64,000 bases of DNA, from NCBI GenBank assembly GCA_028641055.1, contig CM054060.1:293494660-293558659 (forward strand), given 5' to 3'. The stretch comes from Alopecurus myosuroides (taxonomy: Eukaryota; Streptophyta; Magnoliopsida; Poales; Poaceae). The first letter of the stretch is position 1. Each line of letters begins with the position of its first letter. Both the position numbers and the translations under genes were made by a program. Of the stretch, positions 22,101 through 31,236 are shown one piece after another. The notes beneath the pieces were generated by a model, which saw only the letters and a list, made by a program, of their open reading frames with translations, was not told where the DNA came from and did not search any database.

Positions 22101-23070
22101 CGGATCTGATGGAACGAGGGGATCTTTCCAAGAGGTGCCCCCTACCATTGTGTTGGTTGTTCCTTGGGCCCAACACTACAAGAAATTAGTTACACCTTGC
22201 TACCCCTTTCGGCTCACGTAGAGGGTCCAAAACGACAGTTTCGTCCTTTTTTCCACCGGGCCTAGGGTTTCTCCGGAGAGGAGCTCTGGAGCGTCTGAAT
22301 CCCACCCAAGCCTAGCGTATGCCATACCATGTGCGTTATAGTGTGGAATGGGTCCTAGATTACCAATATTACCTCACTCTCTGTGTTATGGCTTCACCGG
22401 CGTCGGATTCTCTCTCGTGGGTTCCAGGACTACTCATATAGCCCGAAACTCCCGGATCTGACGGAGAACGGGGGAATCTTGCCTAGAGGTGGGCCCTACC
22501 ATTTTCTTGGGTGTTCCTTGGGCCTAACCTAACACAACCGAGCAATTAGTTCCACTTTGCTACCCCCTTCCGGCTCACGTAGAGGGGCTAGATCGGCAGT
22601 TCCGTCCTTTTCTCCAACGGGCCTAGGGTTTCTCCGGAGAGGAGCTCCGGAGCGTCTTAATCCCACCCGACCCTATGGTATCCCATAACATGTTTGTTAG
22701 AGTGTGGCATGGTGCTTCGATGCACAAGATTCCCTCACTCTTTGTGTTAGGGCTTCACCGGCGTCAGATTCTCTCTCTCGGGTTCCAGAGCAACTCATAG
22801 CCCGAAACTTCCGGATCTGATGGAACGGGGGGGTCTTACCAAGAGGTGGGCCCTACCATTTTCTTGGGTGTTCCTTGGGCCTAACCTAACACAACCAAGC
22901 AATCAGTTACACTTTGTTATCCCCTTCCGGCTCACGTAGATGGAACCCACCATGTGTGTTAGAGTGTGGCATGGGGCTTGGATTCCCAAGTTTCCCTCAC
23001 TCTTTGTGTTAGGGATTCACCGGCGTCAGATTCTCTCTCGTAGGTTCCAGGACTACTTATAGCTTGAAAC
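19157..23070. repeat. Tandem satellite-like array, monomer about 360 bp, about eleven units
   Basis: Aligning on the motif (T/C)(T/C/G)(A/G)GATTCTCTCT, monomers start at about 19163, 19524, 19881, 20245, 20602, 20969, 21330, 21690, 22054, 22403, 22764 and a shortened one at 23026. Spacing is 349-367 bp except the last (262 bp). Each unit has CCCGAAACTCCCGGATCTGA, ACACAACCAAGCAATTAGTT, TTCCGGCTCACGTAGAGG, GGGCCTAGGGTTTCTCCGGA and GTGTTAGAGTGTGGCATGGG in that order. Units differ by roughly 10-20% by eye. No long open frame is present. I do not recognise it as one of the classic named Triticeae satellites. The Tat 3' LTR abuts the first visible unit, so the array probably continues left of the Tat element. 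Confidence 0.9.
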
Positions 23071-23600
23071 TCCCCCTTCGGACGAACCCGAGGGAATACT
23101 ATGAGAACATGACTTTTCGATCAACATGCCAGAGTTTCGCTGAAGCGGGGGATCCAGAGCATAGGAATCCCTACAAAACCTAGATGGGGTCCAATCATGT
23201 CTATAAAAGTGCGTTTGGAGGCGGAGAGAGATCCAAGATCCTAATAAGAGGTGTGACCGGTTTCACCGACATCACTTGTACAAAGAAAGGGTTCTTCCAC
23301 TACATGTCGAAACTCCCCCTTCAGACGAACCTGAGCGAATGTCTTATCATAAATAGTGGTAGATATTAGTTCTCCATGTACATATGGCCTACCCTAACAC
23401 ACCCAAATAAAATATCCCATTGGGACACCCCCTTCCGACGCCGGTGGAAGGGGTAGACAAAAAAGTTGACTTTGAGCATGAGAAGCTCTACCACATGGAA
23501 ACTAAATATACATTTAGGACACCCCCTTCGGAGCTGAAATTTAGGGAGTTTCAATCAAACTTGAGTCAAAATAAAGATAATACATTCACACTGAAGGGAG
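23071..23600. repeat. Degenerate array-flanking repeat
   Basis: The regular monomer breaks down after about 23070. GAAACTCCCCCTTCGGACGA at 23066 recurs as GAAACTCCCCCTTCAGACGA at about 23309, and ACACCCCCTTCCGACGCC / ACACCCCCTTCGGAGC appear at 23427 and 23520. So a related but diverged repeat continues up to the gene island. No convincing coding sequence. Confidence 0.6.
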
Positions 23601-23601
23601 C

Positions 23602-24206
23602 TTAATTAAGATAATAATAATTACAGTCAATAAAAGCCTTAACTAGGTGGTGGCACTCCTCGAACCCGCAGTTCGGGCAGGTTCCCGGCTGTGCAAGTGC
23701 CCAGCTGCAAATGGGGCAGTTACATGGAGGAAGAAGGCATTTGCTGGTGGGGCAGCAGGTTCCGGCGGTGCCAAGGGGCGCCACCTTGTCTCGGGCGAGT
23801 CCTCTTCCTCCTCCTCCTCCTCGTCGGAACACTCCGTGTCGCTGGAGTGCACGCTGCTGTCGATGATGTAGGAGTGGAGCCGCCCTATATACTCCAGCTC
23901 CACTTTCTCGTCCCAGTACAACGAAGACATGGCGTCCTGGGGGTCATGACACCTTTTTTGGCACGGCATGTTATCGTAGCACTGGTTCATGTAGTCGACA
24001 CGTGCCTGGCCAGAGAGACGCGGCGCCACCGGGACGAAGATGGCGTTGGTCGTCCAACCTTCCGGGAGGCGTAAAGCAGCCGGCACGGGAGTGTTCGTAC
24101 GGAAAAGTGCGCGCGCGTCCTCCTCCGTCAGCAGATTATCGTCAGATGGAGGCGCGTGGGCACCCGCAGCTCGTTGTCCGTCCGCATCGCGTCGGCGTTG
24201 GTGCAT
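23602..24206 (-). CDS. Hypothetical protein, acidic linker; C-terminus uncertain (possible frameshift into a Cys-rich tail)
   Basis: From ATG 24206 the frame reads a basic N-terminus, DNLLTEEDARALFRTNTPVP, LRLPEGWTTNAIFVPV, then CYDNMPCQKRCHDPQDAMSS, and an acidic run SDTECSDEEEEEEEDS at about residues 124-139. It ends at 23643 with a low-complexity Pro/Ala tail (187 codons). In the neighbouring frame, 23770-23602 encodes PPCNCPICSWALAQPGTCPN followed by CGFEECHHLV, i.e. two CxxC pairs like a zinc ribbon, ending at 23602. That suggests the original protein ended in the other frame and a length change, perhaps in the GAG repeat near 23810-23830, shifted it. Similar small grass-specific proteins with an EEDARALFR-type N-terminus exist as uncharacterised families. 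No function is proposed. It is divergently arranged with the gene at 24924. Confidence 0.5.
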
Positions 24207-24923
24207 AGTGGAGGGCGAGAGAAGCTAATGGATGAGTGGACTTTAGGAGTGGAGGAGGAGAGAAGCTATTGGAGGAGTTGGACTTTAGGAGTGCAGGAGA
24301 AGAAGATATATGCTCGGACCCTTAAAATTTCACGTCTCAGTGCATGGGAAAGACGGGACATCGCCACAGTTCTGTCTACATGCGTGCTGAGCCTGCTTTA
24401 GGGCTAGCTAGCTGTTGCACGCCATGCCTGCAAACTTTGGGCGAGCTAGCTGCATACCGCGCGAGACGTGCACTCTTTGCCTCCATGCGCTGCGTGTTGT
24501 GCATGCGTGACCTGTCGCATTTTGATCTTAATGCATGCATGCGCGTGTGCATGCATGCCCATGCCTCGCTTCTGATGTTGCACACACAAACGGCTAGCTG
24601 TGGACTGTTGGGTCAAAGTCGGCGCTGGCCGTATGCGTACTGGCCCGTGCTGCATGCGTTGCTCCGCGCCTGCATGATCCGGCAGTTTGTGTGTGCTCGT
24701 TGTCATCGCTGCGCCTGGACAGAAAATCAATGGTAAAGGCCGGCCTCGGCACCAATTAATGTTCTTTGGTGATCCGTCGGGCGGCCTCTCCCCGCCGCTA
24801 TATTACCCGATCGGTGCATATGGAGGGACTGTGCAAAACGCACCCCCTTCATCAACACGTCTCGAATAGATAGCTTGTGCAAAACACAAGAGGTAGGTCA
24901 GCTTTGTGCTCTCTGCGCGCACC
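24207..24923. promoter_or_regulatory. Divergent intergenic region with CATGCA motifs and a 41-bp duplication
   Basis: The 717 bp separate two start codons facing away from each other. Near the minus-strand gene a direct repeat of about 41 bp (24217-24257 and 24258-24299, GAGAGAAGCTA...TTTAGGAGT) lies in its presumed 5' leader. At 24533-24562 CATGCATG occurs twice (RY-type motif core), with more GCATGC nearby. GCTAGCTAGC occurs near 24403. A possible TATA for the plus-strand gene is CTATATTA near 24798. Short open frames here are not supported. Confidence 0.4.
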
Positions 24924-25307
24924 ATGGCCTGGACGACCATCGAGCTGATCGGGGAGGAACCGCTCGAGGACGCACACCAAGTGGAGTACGTCCACCCCGA
25001 CGGCTATGACCTCTCCGACGTGGTGCAGTTCTTCACCGCTGGTGGAAATATCTCTGCTTGGAGCGCCGCGCACATCGTGCTTGGCGCAAAGTACGCTCGG
25101 CGGATGTTCATCATCGACCACGACCAGGATGGCGGCGGGGTCTACGCCAGGCTTTGGAAGCATGGCTCGGGAGAAAATCTGCACGGCGGCCTCTACTGGC
25201 TGAACGACACCCTGGTGTGCTGCGTCCAGGTCAACCCTTTGCTCATCTGGAACGAGTCCGTCCCACTGGTGCGTCCGGTTGTTCGTGTCCTTCATCGCGG
25301 AAACTAG
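24924..25307 (+). CDS. Hypothetical protein, 127 residues
   Basis: Start chosen at ATG 24924 (context GCACCATGG), giving MAWTTIELIGEEPLEDAHQV. An in-frame ATG at 24906 would add six residues. The protein is well balanced in composition and codon use is GC-rich at third positions, as expected for a grass gene. It includes YVHPDGYDLSDVVQFF, NISAWSAAHIVLG, RRMFIIDHDQDGGGVYARLW and GLYWLNDTLVCCVQVNP. No signal peptide, membrane segment or known motif is seen. It ends VLHRGN at a TAG (25305-25307). I do not recognise the family. It could be a complete small gene or a gene fragment. Confidence 0.55.
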   Translation: MAWTTIELIGEEPLEDAHQVEYVHPDGYDLSDVVQFFTAGGNISAWSAAHIVLGAKYARRMFIIDHDQDGGGVYARLWKHGSGENLHGGLYWLNDTLVCCVQVNPLLIWNESVPLVRPVVRVLHRGN

Positions 25308-25959
25308 TGTGCTTATAGATCATATGTGTAACATGCCACGTCGTCGACTCGTCGTCTTTTACTTGTCGACACGTCTGTGTGTGTGCTGTGATTGTGTTTT
25401 GCTACTCTATAATTAAGTTAATAGTATGTGTTGTGTTGCAAGTACTCAGTTATCTGTAGTTCTTTAGTTACTGTTGGTTTCACATAGAACCGTTTTGCAT
25501 ATTCTAACGCGTTTTATGCCCGACGACCTCAACTCCAAAATTATTTCATAATACTTCTTTATTTCCTCACAAGGTCCCTTTAGTAAATTATTGCATAAAT
25601 GGTCAATTTGTTTAAGCCACCCATCAGGTCCCTTTAGTAAATTATTGCATAAATTGTCAATTTGTTTAAGCCACCCATCAGCATCCGACGGCTAGCATAG
25701 TTTCCCGCACTTCCGCCAAAATTTCGCGTCCCTCCGAAAATTTCGTGCCAGGACAGGCGACTCAAAAAATTCCGCGCAAGAATATTACTTCTCAGCCCTC
25801 CCGCACACAACGGTCAAACTTTATCACGGAGGGCATTTCTGTAATCATTTTGAAACTGTCCCTTATCCCCTCGGCCCTCGCCCAAAGAATCGACTACTCC
25901 CCCTTCTCCCCTCCATTAAACGTCCTCCAAGACCAGATCCCACCCCTCTAACACATCGC
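25308..25959. other. Intergenic stretch with a 54-bp tandem duplication
   Basis: No coding sequence seen. A 54-bp unit starting GGTCCCTTTAGTAAATTATT is present twice head to tail, at 25573-25626 and 25627-25680, with one visible mismatch. Downstream, 25690-25790 has several TTCCGC/TTTCGC motifs. Confidence 0.7.
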
Positions 25960-26540
25960 CGTATAGCTCGCTTGCCAGATCTCCGACGTCGCCGTCGAGA
26001 TCCCCCACCCCGCCCAGGTCACCGTCCAGGACCACCGCCTCGCCGTCATGCTCACAGGTCTGCCACGTCGTTACCAACCTCGCCGTGGTGTGCTCCCTGG
26101 TGTGCCACCTCGCCGTCGTGCTCACCGATCTGCCACATCATCACCAACCTCGTCGTCGTCCTCACCGGTCTGCCACATCAACACCAACCTAGTCGTCGTG
26201 TGCTCCCTGGTGTGCCACCTCGCCGTCGTGCTCACCGGTCTGCCACATCGTCACCAACCTCGTCGTCGTGCTCACCGGTCTGCCACATCGTCACCAACCT
26301 CCCCGTCGTGTGCTCCCTGGTGTGCCACCTCGCCGTCGTGCTCACCGGTCTGCCACATCGTCACCAACCTCGCCGTCGTGTTCTCGCTGGTGTGCCACCT
26401 CGCCATTAACCTCGCCATACGTCCAGATCTGCCACCTCGTCTCCAACCTCGCCTTCGTGTGCTCGCTAGTGTGCCACCTCGCCATTAACCTTGTCGTACG
26501 TCCAGATTTGCCCCCTCGTCTCCAACCTCGCCGCAACTTC
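25960..26540. repeat. GC-rich tandem repeat, 110-bp units shortening to 70-80 bp
   Basis: TGCTCCCTGGTGTGCCACCT starts at 26091, 26201 and 26311 (exact 110-bp period), with shortened units near 26381 and 26459. Within units CTCACCGGTCTGCCACATCG and CACCAACCTCG recur. Three overlapping plus-strand frames stay open (25972-26409, 26048-26488, 26268-26582) because the unit lacks stops, so openness is not evidence of a protein. The repeat lies directly upstream of the start of the gene at 26548. Confidence 0.8.
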
Positions 26541-26547
26541 ACCGTCA

Positions 26548-28326
26548 ATGTCTGCAGCCATGCCGAGACGGGTAAAGGTTGAAGGCGAGAAACGCAGTAA
26601 GTCTGATGGTTCTTCATATGTTCGATGCAATTAATCTTTCTGAATTAGTGGTATGTTTAATTGTATGCTTGATTCTTCTTATGTTCGATGCAATTAATCT
26701 CTTTATATTGTTTGATCAATGCTTCTTAATTATCCTTCTAATGTTTGATGTAATAAATCTCTCTAAACTGTTTCTCTGTTTAGTTGTATGATTGATGGTT
26801 CCTTATATCCGTCTTTGTTATTGGCTTTGAGTTTATAACTTTGTATAGTGGTAAACAGAGGCTTCTCCATGAGTTAATTCTGACAAATATGTAGCGGAAA
26901 TGGGTGTGTTGCCCTCCTGATGCTCCTTTTTTATAATTATTTGCTTTCGTAGTAGAAAAGACTGCATGGTTTCTTTTATGGAAATCGTTAGGGGGGCCTT
27001 CTTTCTAATCTTGCATAAAAATAAAAATTGAAGTATCCATCTTCCTTTTCCTACGATAAAAGTTTGCTTATTTCCTGCCTGTATACTATTAGGTTTAAGC
27101 TCACTTTGCTTATATCCTATCAGTCTTAGTTACGAATCTACGATCAGAATTTATATTACTTACACTGGACTGTTCTTTCAGGATGAGTACCTTAATTTTT
27201 TATAACGTATTATGTTCTTACCAAGTGTTTATATTGGGAGCTTACTTTGAGTTATTTATTCATGTTAGGATCACCACTACACCCCATGGAAGAAGAGTGT
27301 GCCAGAATTATCATGGAAAACAGTGCAAGGATGCATCGACTGGGTGTAAAGTCTTTAGCAAGTATTCTTTCATATCCTACTGTATTCACACCCAAAAAGA
27401 TCAAGAAGGAAGACTCTGGATCTGAGTACAATCCTGAGGATGATGTTGAAGAGGAATCAGATTCCAGTGAAGGAGACTGGTCATGTTAATCCCTATTCAG
27501 TGAGGACAATGAGTTGCAGGTTATTCCCTAATTCGGCAGCTCAACATTCTTCCATGATATCACAAAAACTAGGGTGTAATGCTTAAAACTCTTTAAGTAA
27601 TAAAAACTCTCTTTAGTTAAAAAAAACAACAACTAGGGCACATCTTACTTATCTTGTGTTGAACAGTTTGATTACTGTCGTGTCATGTATTTTGTGCTAC
27701 TTCATCTATTCCATACCATAAGATGTTTTGGCAAGCTAATTAAGGTTGTGGTTGGCATTTTAACATGGTTTCCATCTATGTCCTGACATGCTTGACATCT
27801 TCTAGGTCATTTGTCATTACAGACACGCTTGTTTGATTGTTATCTGCTATTTTTGAAATATTTTCTGTACATTGTTGGCCATCTGTTAGTTTCATCTATT
27901 TTCTGTACATTGCTGGTCACCTGCTAGTTTCATATGTTTTCTGTACATACTTACATCTATTTTCTTTGCATGCTTGATAGGCAAACAAGAAAAGGATGAT
28001 GTCGACACCAGCTTCAGAGGATGAGGATGATACTTTAGGTGTCATGCTGGATCGTGGAAAGCATACTTTGTCGAAGAAATCTCGTGTGGAAACAAGTATT
28101 TCAAAGTCTGAACACCAAGTGCAAACTCATGTTGAGAGAGGGGGATGCCAATATGCGCAGCATAATTGCTGATTTGAGGGCGGCGAATGCAGAATCTGAG
28201 CGAATGAGGCTCCGGTTTGCATTTGAAATGGAAGAAATGCGGAAGGAACAAGACGAGCTAAAAACGTGCCAACAAGAAGGAGTTTCTCTGCTTGAGCAGT
28301 TAGCTCAGCGCATATGTGGTAATTGA
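26548..28326 (+). pseudogene. Three-exon acidic/coiled-coil gene, CACTA-accessory (TNPA-like) candidate, broken
   Basis: Exon 1 (26548 or 26560 to 26596) encodes MPRRVKVEGEKR and ends at GTAAGT. Exon 2 (27269-27519) starts after TTAG, keeps phase, and encodes HPMEEECARIIMENSARMHR, LGVKSLASIL and an acidic SEYNPEDDVEEESDSSEGDW tract. An in-frame TAA at 27487 interrupts it before a CAG/GTTATT donor. Exon 3 (27981-28326) starts after ATAG in phase 0, encodes STPASEDEDDTLG, then needs a one-base frame change near 28134-28144 to enter a coiled-coil-like end (RSIIADLRAANAESERM...). Phases at both junctions fit, which supports the model. The short EEC...LG motif, acidic middle and coiled C-terminus resemble the second gene of plant CACTA transposons, but middle domains are missing. 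A host gene of unknown function is the alternative. Confidence 0.5.
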
Positions 28327-28489
28327 AACTATGGTCGTGTTGCTGAAAGCTGAATTTCTGTATGCTGGTTTGCTTTTCTGTAAAATATAAACCACTAGTG
28401 TTGCAATTTCTGTATTTGATGCTTGCTATATGGTTTGCTTTTCTGCATATGGAACATGGAAAGGTCAATTCAAACGATGATTTAAGCAC

Positions 28490-29375
28490 CCATCTCGCAC
28501 GAAAAAAAACGTCATAGTATCGTAACGTAAAAACAGACCCACATTAGGACACATGGTGCCGTATGCCATGCACACATCTTGTTTAACGGTTGGACAGTTC
28601 CACAACGAAGATAAAACGTCGCAAAAAGTGCCACGTGGCCATGCACACATGGTCCACTTGTCATTTTATGACTGGGTAGTTCCACAACGAAACAGAAACG
28701 TTGCGGAAAAGGGCGCCACGTGACACCGTGCACTTGGTCCATGTGGCGTCGTTTTGGGTCGGAAAAAATCCGTCACCGCATAGCCCACGACGACCGGAGA
28801 TCGTCCCCGAACAAAACACACGCGGCGACGTACGATTTTTCCACGTGGCGTCATCTCGTTGCGTCATCTCATACCACGACGCTAGCAAGTTCGTCGCAGA
28901 TGGCGTCCACATGGTTTCACATGATTGGTCGAGGCCGCGACGAAAAAAATCGTCGTGAACGAGATCGGCGGTTATGACGTCATGAACGGATTGGTGATGT
29001 CATAAACGGGGCCTCAACAGAATCTATTTTTGACGGAAAAAACGTTGCGATTGTAATGACGTAAGCTACCTGTACTGTGACGTCAGCTAATTACGCTAAC
29101 AGCCGTCAGTTAATCCTTTGCCACGTGTCAGCCGACAGCGACAAAAAAATAACGTTGCCGCTTAATCTGCCAGGACCGGACGGCCGAGGTGCTCGCGACG
29201 ATTTTCTGAACGTTGCGGATATCCTCAAAATTCTCGTGTTCAAATTAACGTCGCAGAATCATCTGTGACAGTCGATCAGGGAAGTTCTCACTCCGTCGAG
29301 CATACCGTCGCGGATTTCCCTTAGCGACGGTTTGGAGCCCATCCGCAACGGTATTGAAACGTTCCGGATCGCGCG
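28490..29375. repeat. Block of short repeated motifs resembling a DNA-transposon subterminal region
   Basis: Motifs ACGTTGCGG, CGTCGC and CGACGAAAAAA recur in both orientations (for example near 28616, 28690, 28820, 28936, 29040, 29145, 29213, 29250, 29309). CACGTG occurs at about 28632, 28711, 28842 and 29113. TGACGTCA-type sites lie at 28975, 29050 and 29080. Dense short motifs in both orientations downstream of a TNPA-like gene are typical of CACTA subterminal regions. I could not find a CACTA terminus or TSD, so the element type and ends are uncertain. Confidence 0.4.
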
Positions 29376-29379
29376 GAAT

Positions 29380-29830
29380 TTGGTAATGCAAATCAGGAAC
29401 TTCCTGCAACAACTGTTGCAAATGTAATTGCATATTAATTCCAGAAGTTTTTCCCATCCTTGCCTTATAGAAGTTCCAAGCAAGAGAAACCATTTCATCA
29501 TGATTAGTTACAGTTCTGCCATCAGAACATACTAGCTAGGAATATTATTTCTTCTGTATCCCTTGGTGGCCATGGCATGAAAAAAATTAGTGTTCTCTTG
29601 TCCCAATTGTATCCATCTCATATAACACCTTTTCTTTTAGTATTTTCATTGAATATACAACAAGTTTTCATAACGTACCTTCACAACCTGTCTAAAATTA
29701 CTTTCATGAATATAAAGAGGCCTTTCTTCCTCTAAACTATCCAGTTGCCTATTTCAATGAGCCCTTGAATTCTGGAGATGCTTTTGTGACATGTCTTGAG
29801 AGCTCGTCTTAAACGTTTAAAATTTCAAGA
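29380..29830 (-). pseudogene. LINE (L1-type) ORF2 fragment upstream of the RT core
   Basis: Minus strand from about 29825 reads RLRRALKTCHKSISRIQGL, then LEEERPLYIHESNFRQVVK, then WIQLGQENTNFFHAMATKGY and MVSLAWNFYKARMG. This is the conserved linker between endonuclease and RT in plant L1-type LINEs. Several frame breaks and stops occur (near 29645 and 29530). Neither endonuclease nor RT catalytic motifs are present. It is a short dead fragment. Confidence 0.75.
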
Positions 29831-31236
29831 TAACATAGTGCATGAGCGATAACATCCATGTTGCCAGCTTGAGGAGCAAGGCTGCACCGCAACATGCGAA
29901 AAATGAAATTATAGACCTGCTCGAGATCTTTGTTGGAGCCAACACTTGTTGGATTGTCATATAGAGGAGCCAACCGGTTCTTGTGAAAGAGCATGGTGCC
30001 CCCACGTGTGGTTTCGTTAATTGATGACAATCTCTCTGGACTAATGTTTTCTTTGAGTTATACTTGTAGATTTTTTCCATAGGCAATACTTGATGTCCAT
30101 GTGTTGGATTCAAGATGATCAAGTGATGACCAAGGTGTTATTCATGTGAATATCCGAAGTTTGATCTTGAGATAGTTGAGAATATTGCAAGTATTCATTG
30201 AAGAAGAATATGGTGTGAACATTCATGTTTACCTTCAAGGCATCGTTATAATCAAAATAGAAAAAAATATACTAGGTTGATCAAGGCAAAGTGCTAAGAG
30301 ATGATTAAACTTGATCAACTCACAAAGCTATAAGGTGTACCATGTGGGTTCATGGTATGGTAAGTATTGTGCAATTAGCTTTGTGAAATAATCCATGATA
30401 TGTGTGTGTATGTGGTATATCAATGTGGGGTTAGGTATCTTTCCATGGGCTTGCATCAAAAGGAAGATTTCATATAGCCCCTTGTGTATGACGTCAAGTG
30501 GTGATGGTCATAAAAGTTGAGAAGTGCAAGTCCAAGGGGATAATATCAAAGAAATCACATGATTGGATATTTCCACCTCCTTTTGGAGATAATGTCCAAG
30601 TGAATATGGGCTTAAAAGATCCTCTTCCATAGTGGCATACGGGGGAGCAATCTATGTATCTTCACCGAGCAAAGCGGAATCAAGAAAGATGTTCCACCTT
30701 GAGGAGGTCAAGATCTTCAACATCTAGCTCAAGTGGAATGCTCAAGGCAAAGGTATGATCTTGATAGGTTTTCTATTTTACTGGTCTCATAGCATTACTT
30801 GGGAGACCGGGTTATGGATAGATAACCGTACTATCAAGAGGGGCTCTCATATTAGCAATTTTATCGCATTATTCACAGAGATCTCAAACCTTTGCATACT
30901 TGGCATCATCGTTCTGGTTGTTATTTGTGTTTTCTACATGTGTGGTTTTAGAACTTGTAATGTGCTTCAATACAAGCTCAAGTTTATCAAAACGGGTTTC
31001 GCATGAAAAACTTATTGCATTTTTTATATTGGAGGTTTTACTGATTGTTCCTTTATAGAGAGGTCAAAACTTTGATCATTTGGTTTTATCCCTCGGTGAC
31101 GATGGCGGTGAGTCGAGGTGGTGCGGGCATGATAGTGGGAATAGCGGCAACACCGAAGAACGTCGTCAATGAGGTAGTGCCTTGAGATGCCGTTGCAGAC
31201 AACGACATTGTTCCTGCAAGAAAACGATCGTGCCAC
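29831..31236. other. Unclassified repeat sequence
   Basis: No gene is supported. A 73-codon minus-strand frame (30030-29809) reads SNKDLEQVYNFIFRMLRCSL but has no recognisable family. From about 30000 to 31050 the sequence (for example GTATGACGTCAAGTGGTGAT at 30486, and GTACTATCAAGAGGGGCTCT near 30828) has the feel of a common grass interspersed repeat, probably an LTR fragment, but no ends or TSD were found. At 31201-31080 on the minus strand a short open stretch starts with ATG; it is too short to call. Confidence 0.35.

Noticed and set aside
22170..22190. ACACTACAAGAAATT looks like a CACTA transposon terminus
   Set aside because: It is a variant of the ACACAACCAAGCAATTAGTT segment present in every satellite monomer, so the match is accidental.
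19157..23070. Possible CRISPR-like or protein-coding repeat array
   Set aside because: Monomers are about 360 bp, directly adjoining without spacers, and lack a common open frame; this is satellite DNA.
31080..31205. Minus-strand ATG with a short Thr/Pro-rich open stretch, reminiscent of a copia gag start
   Set aside because: Only about 40 codons before a stop and no downstream gag motif.
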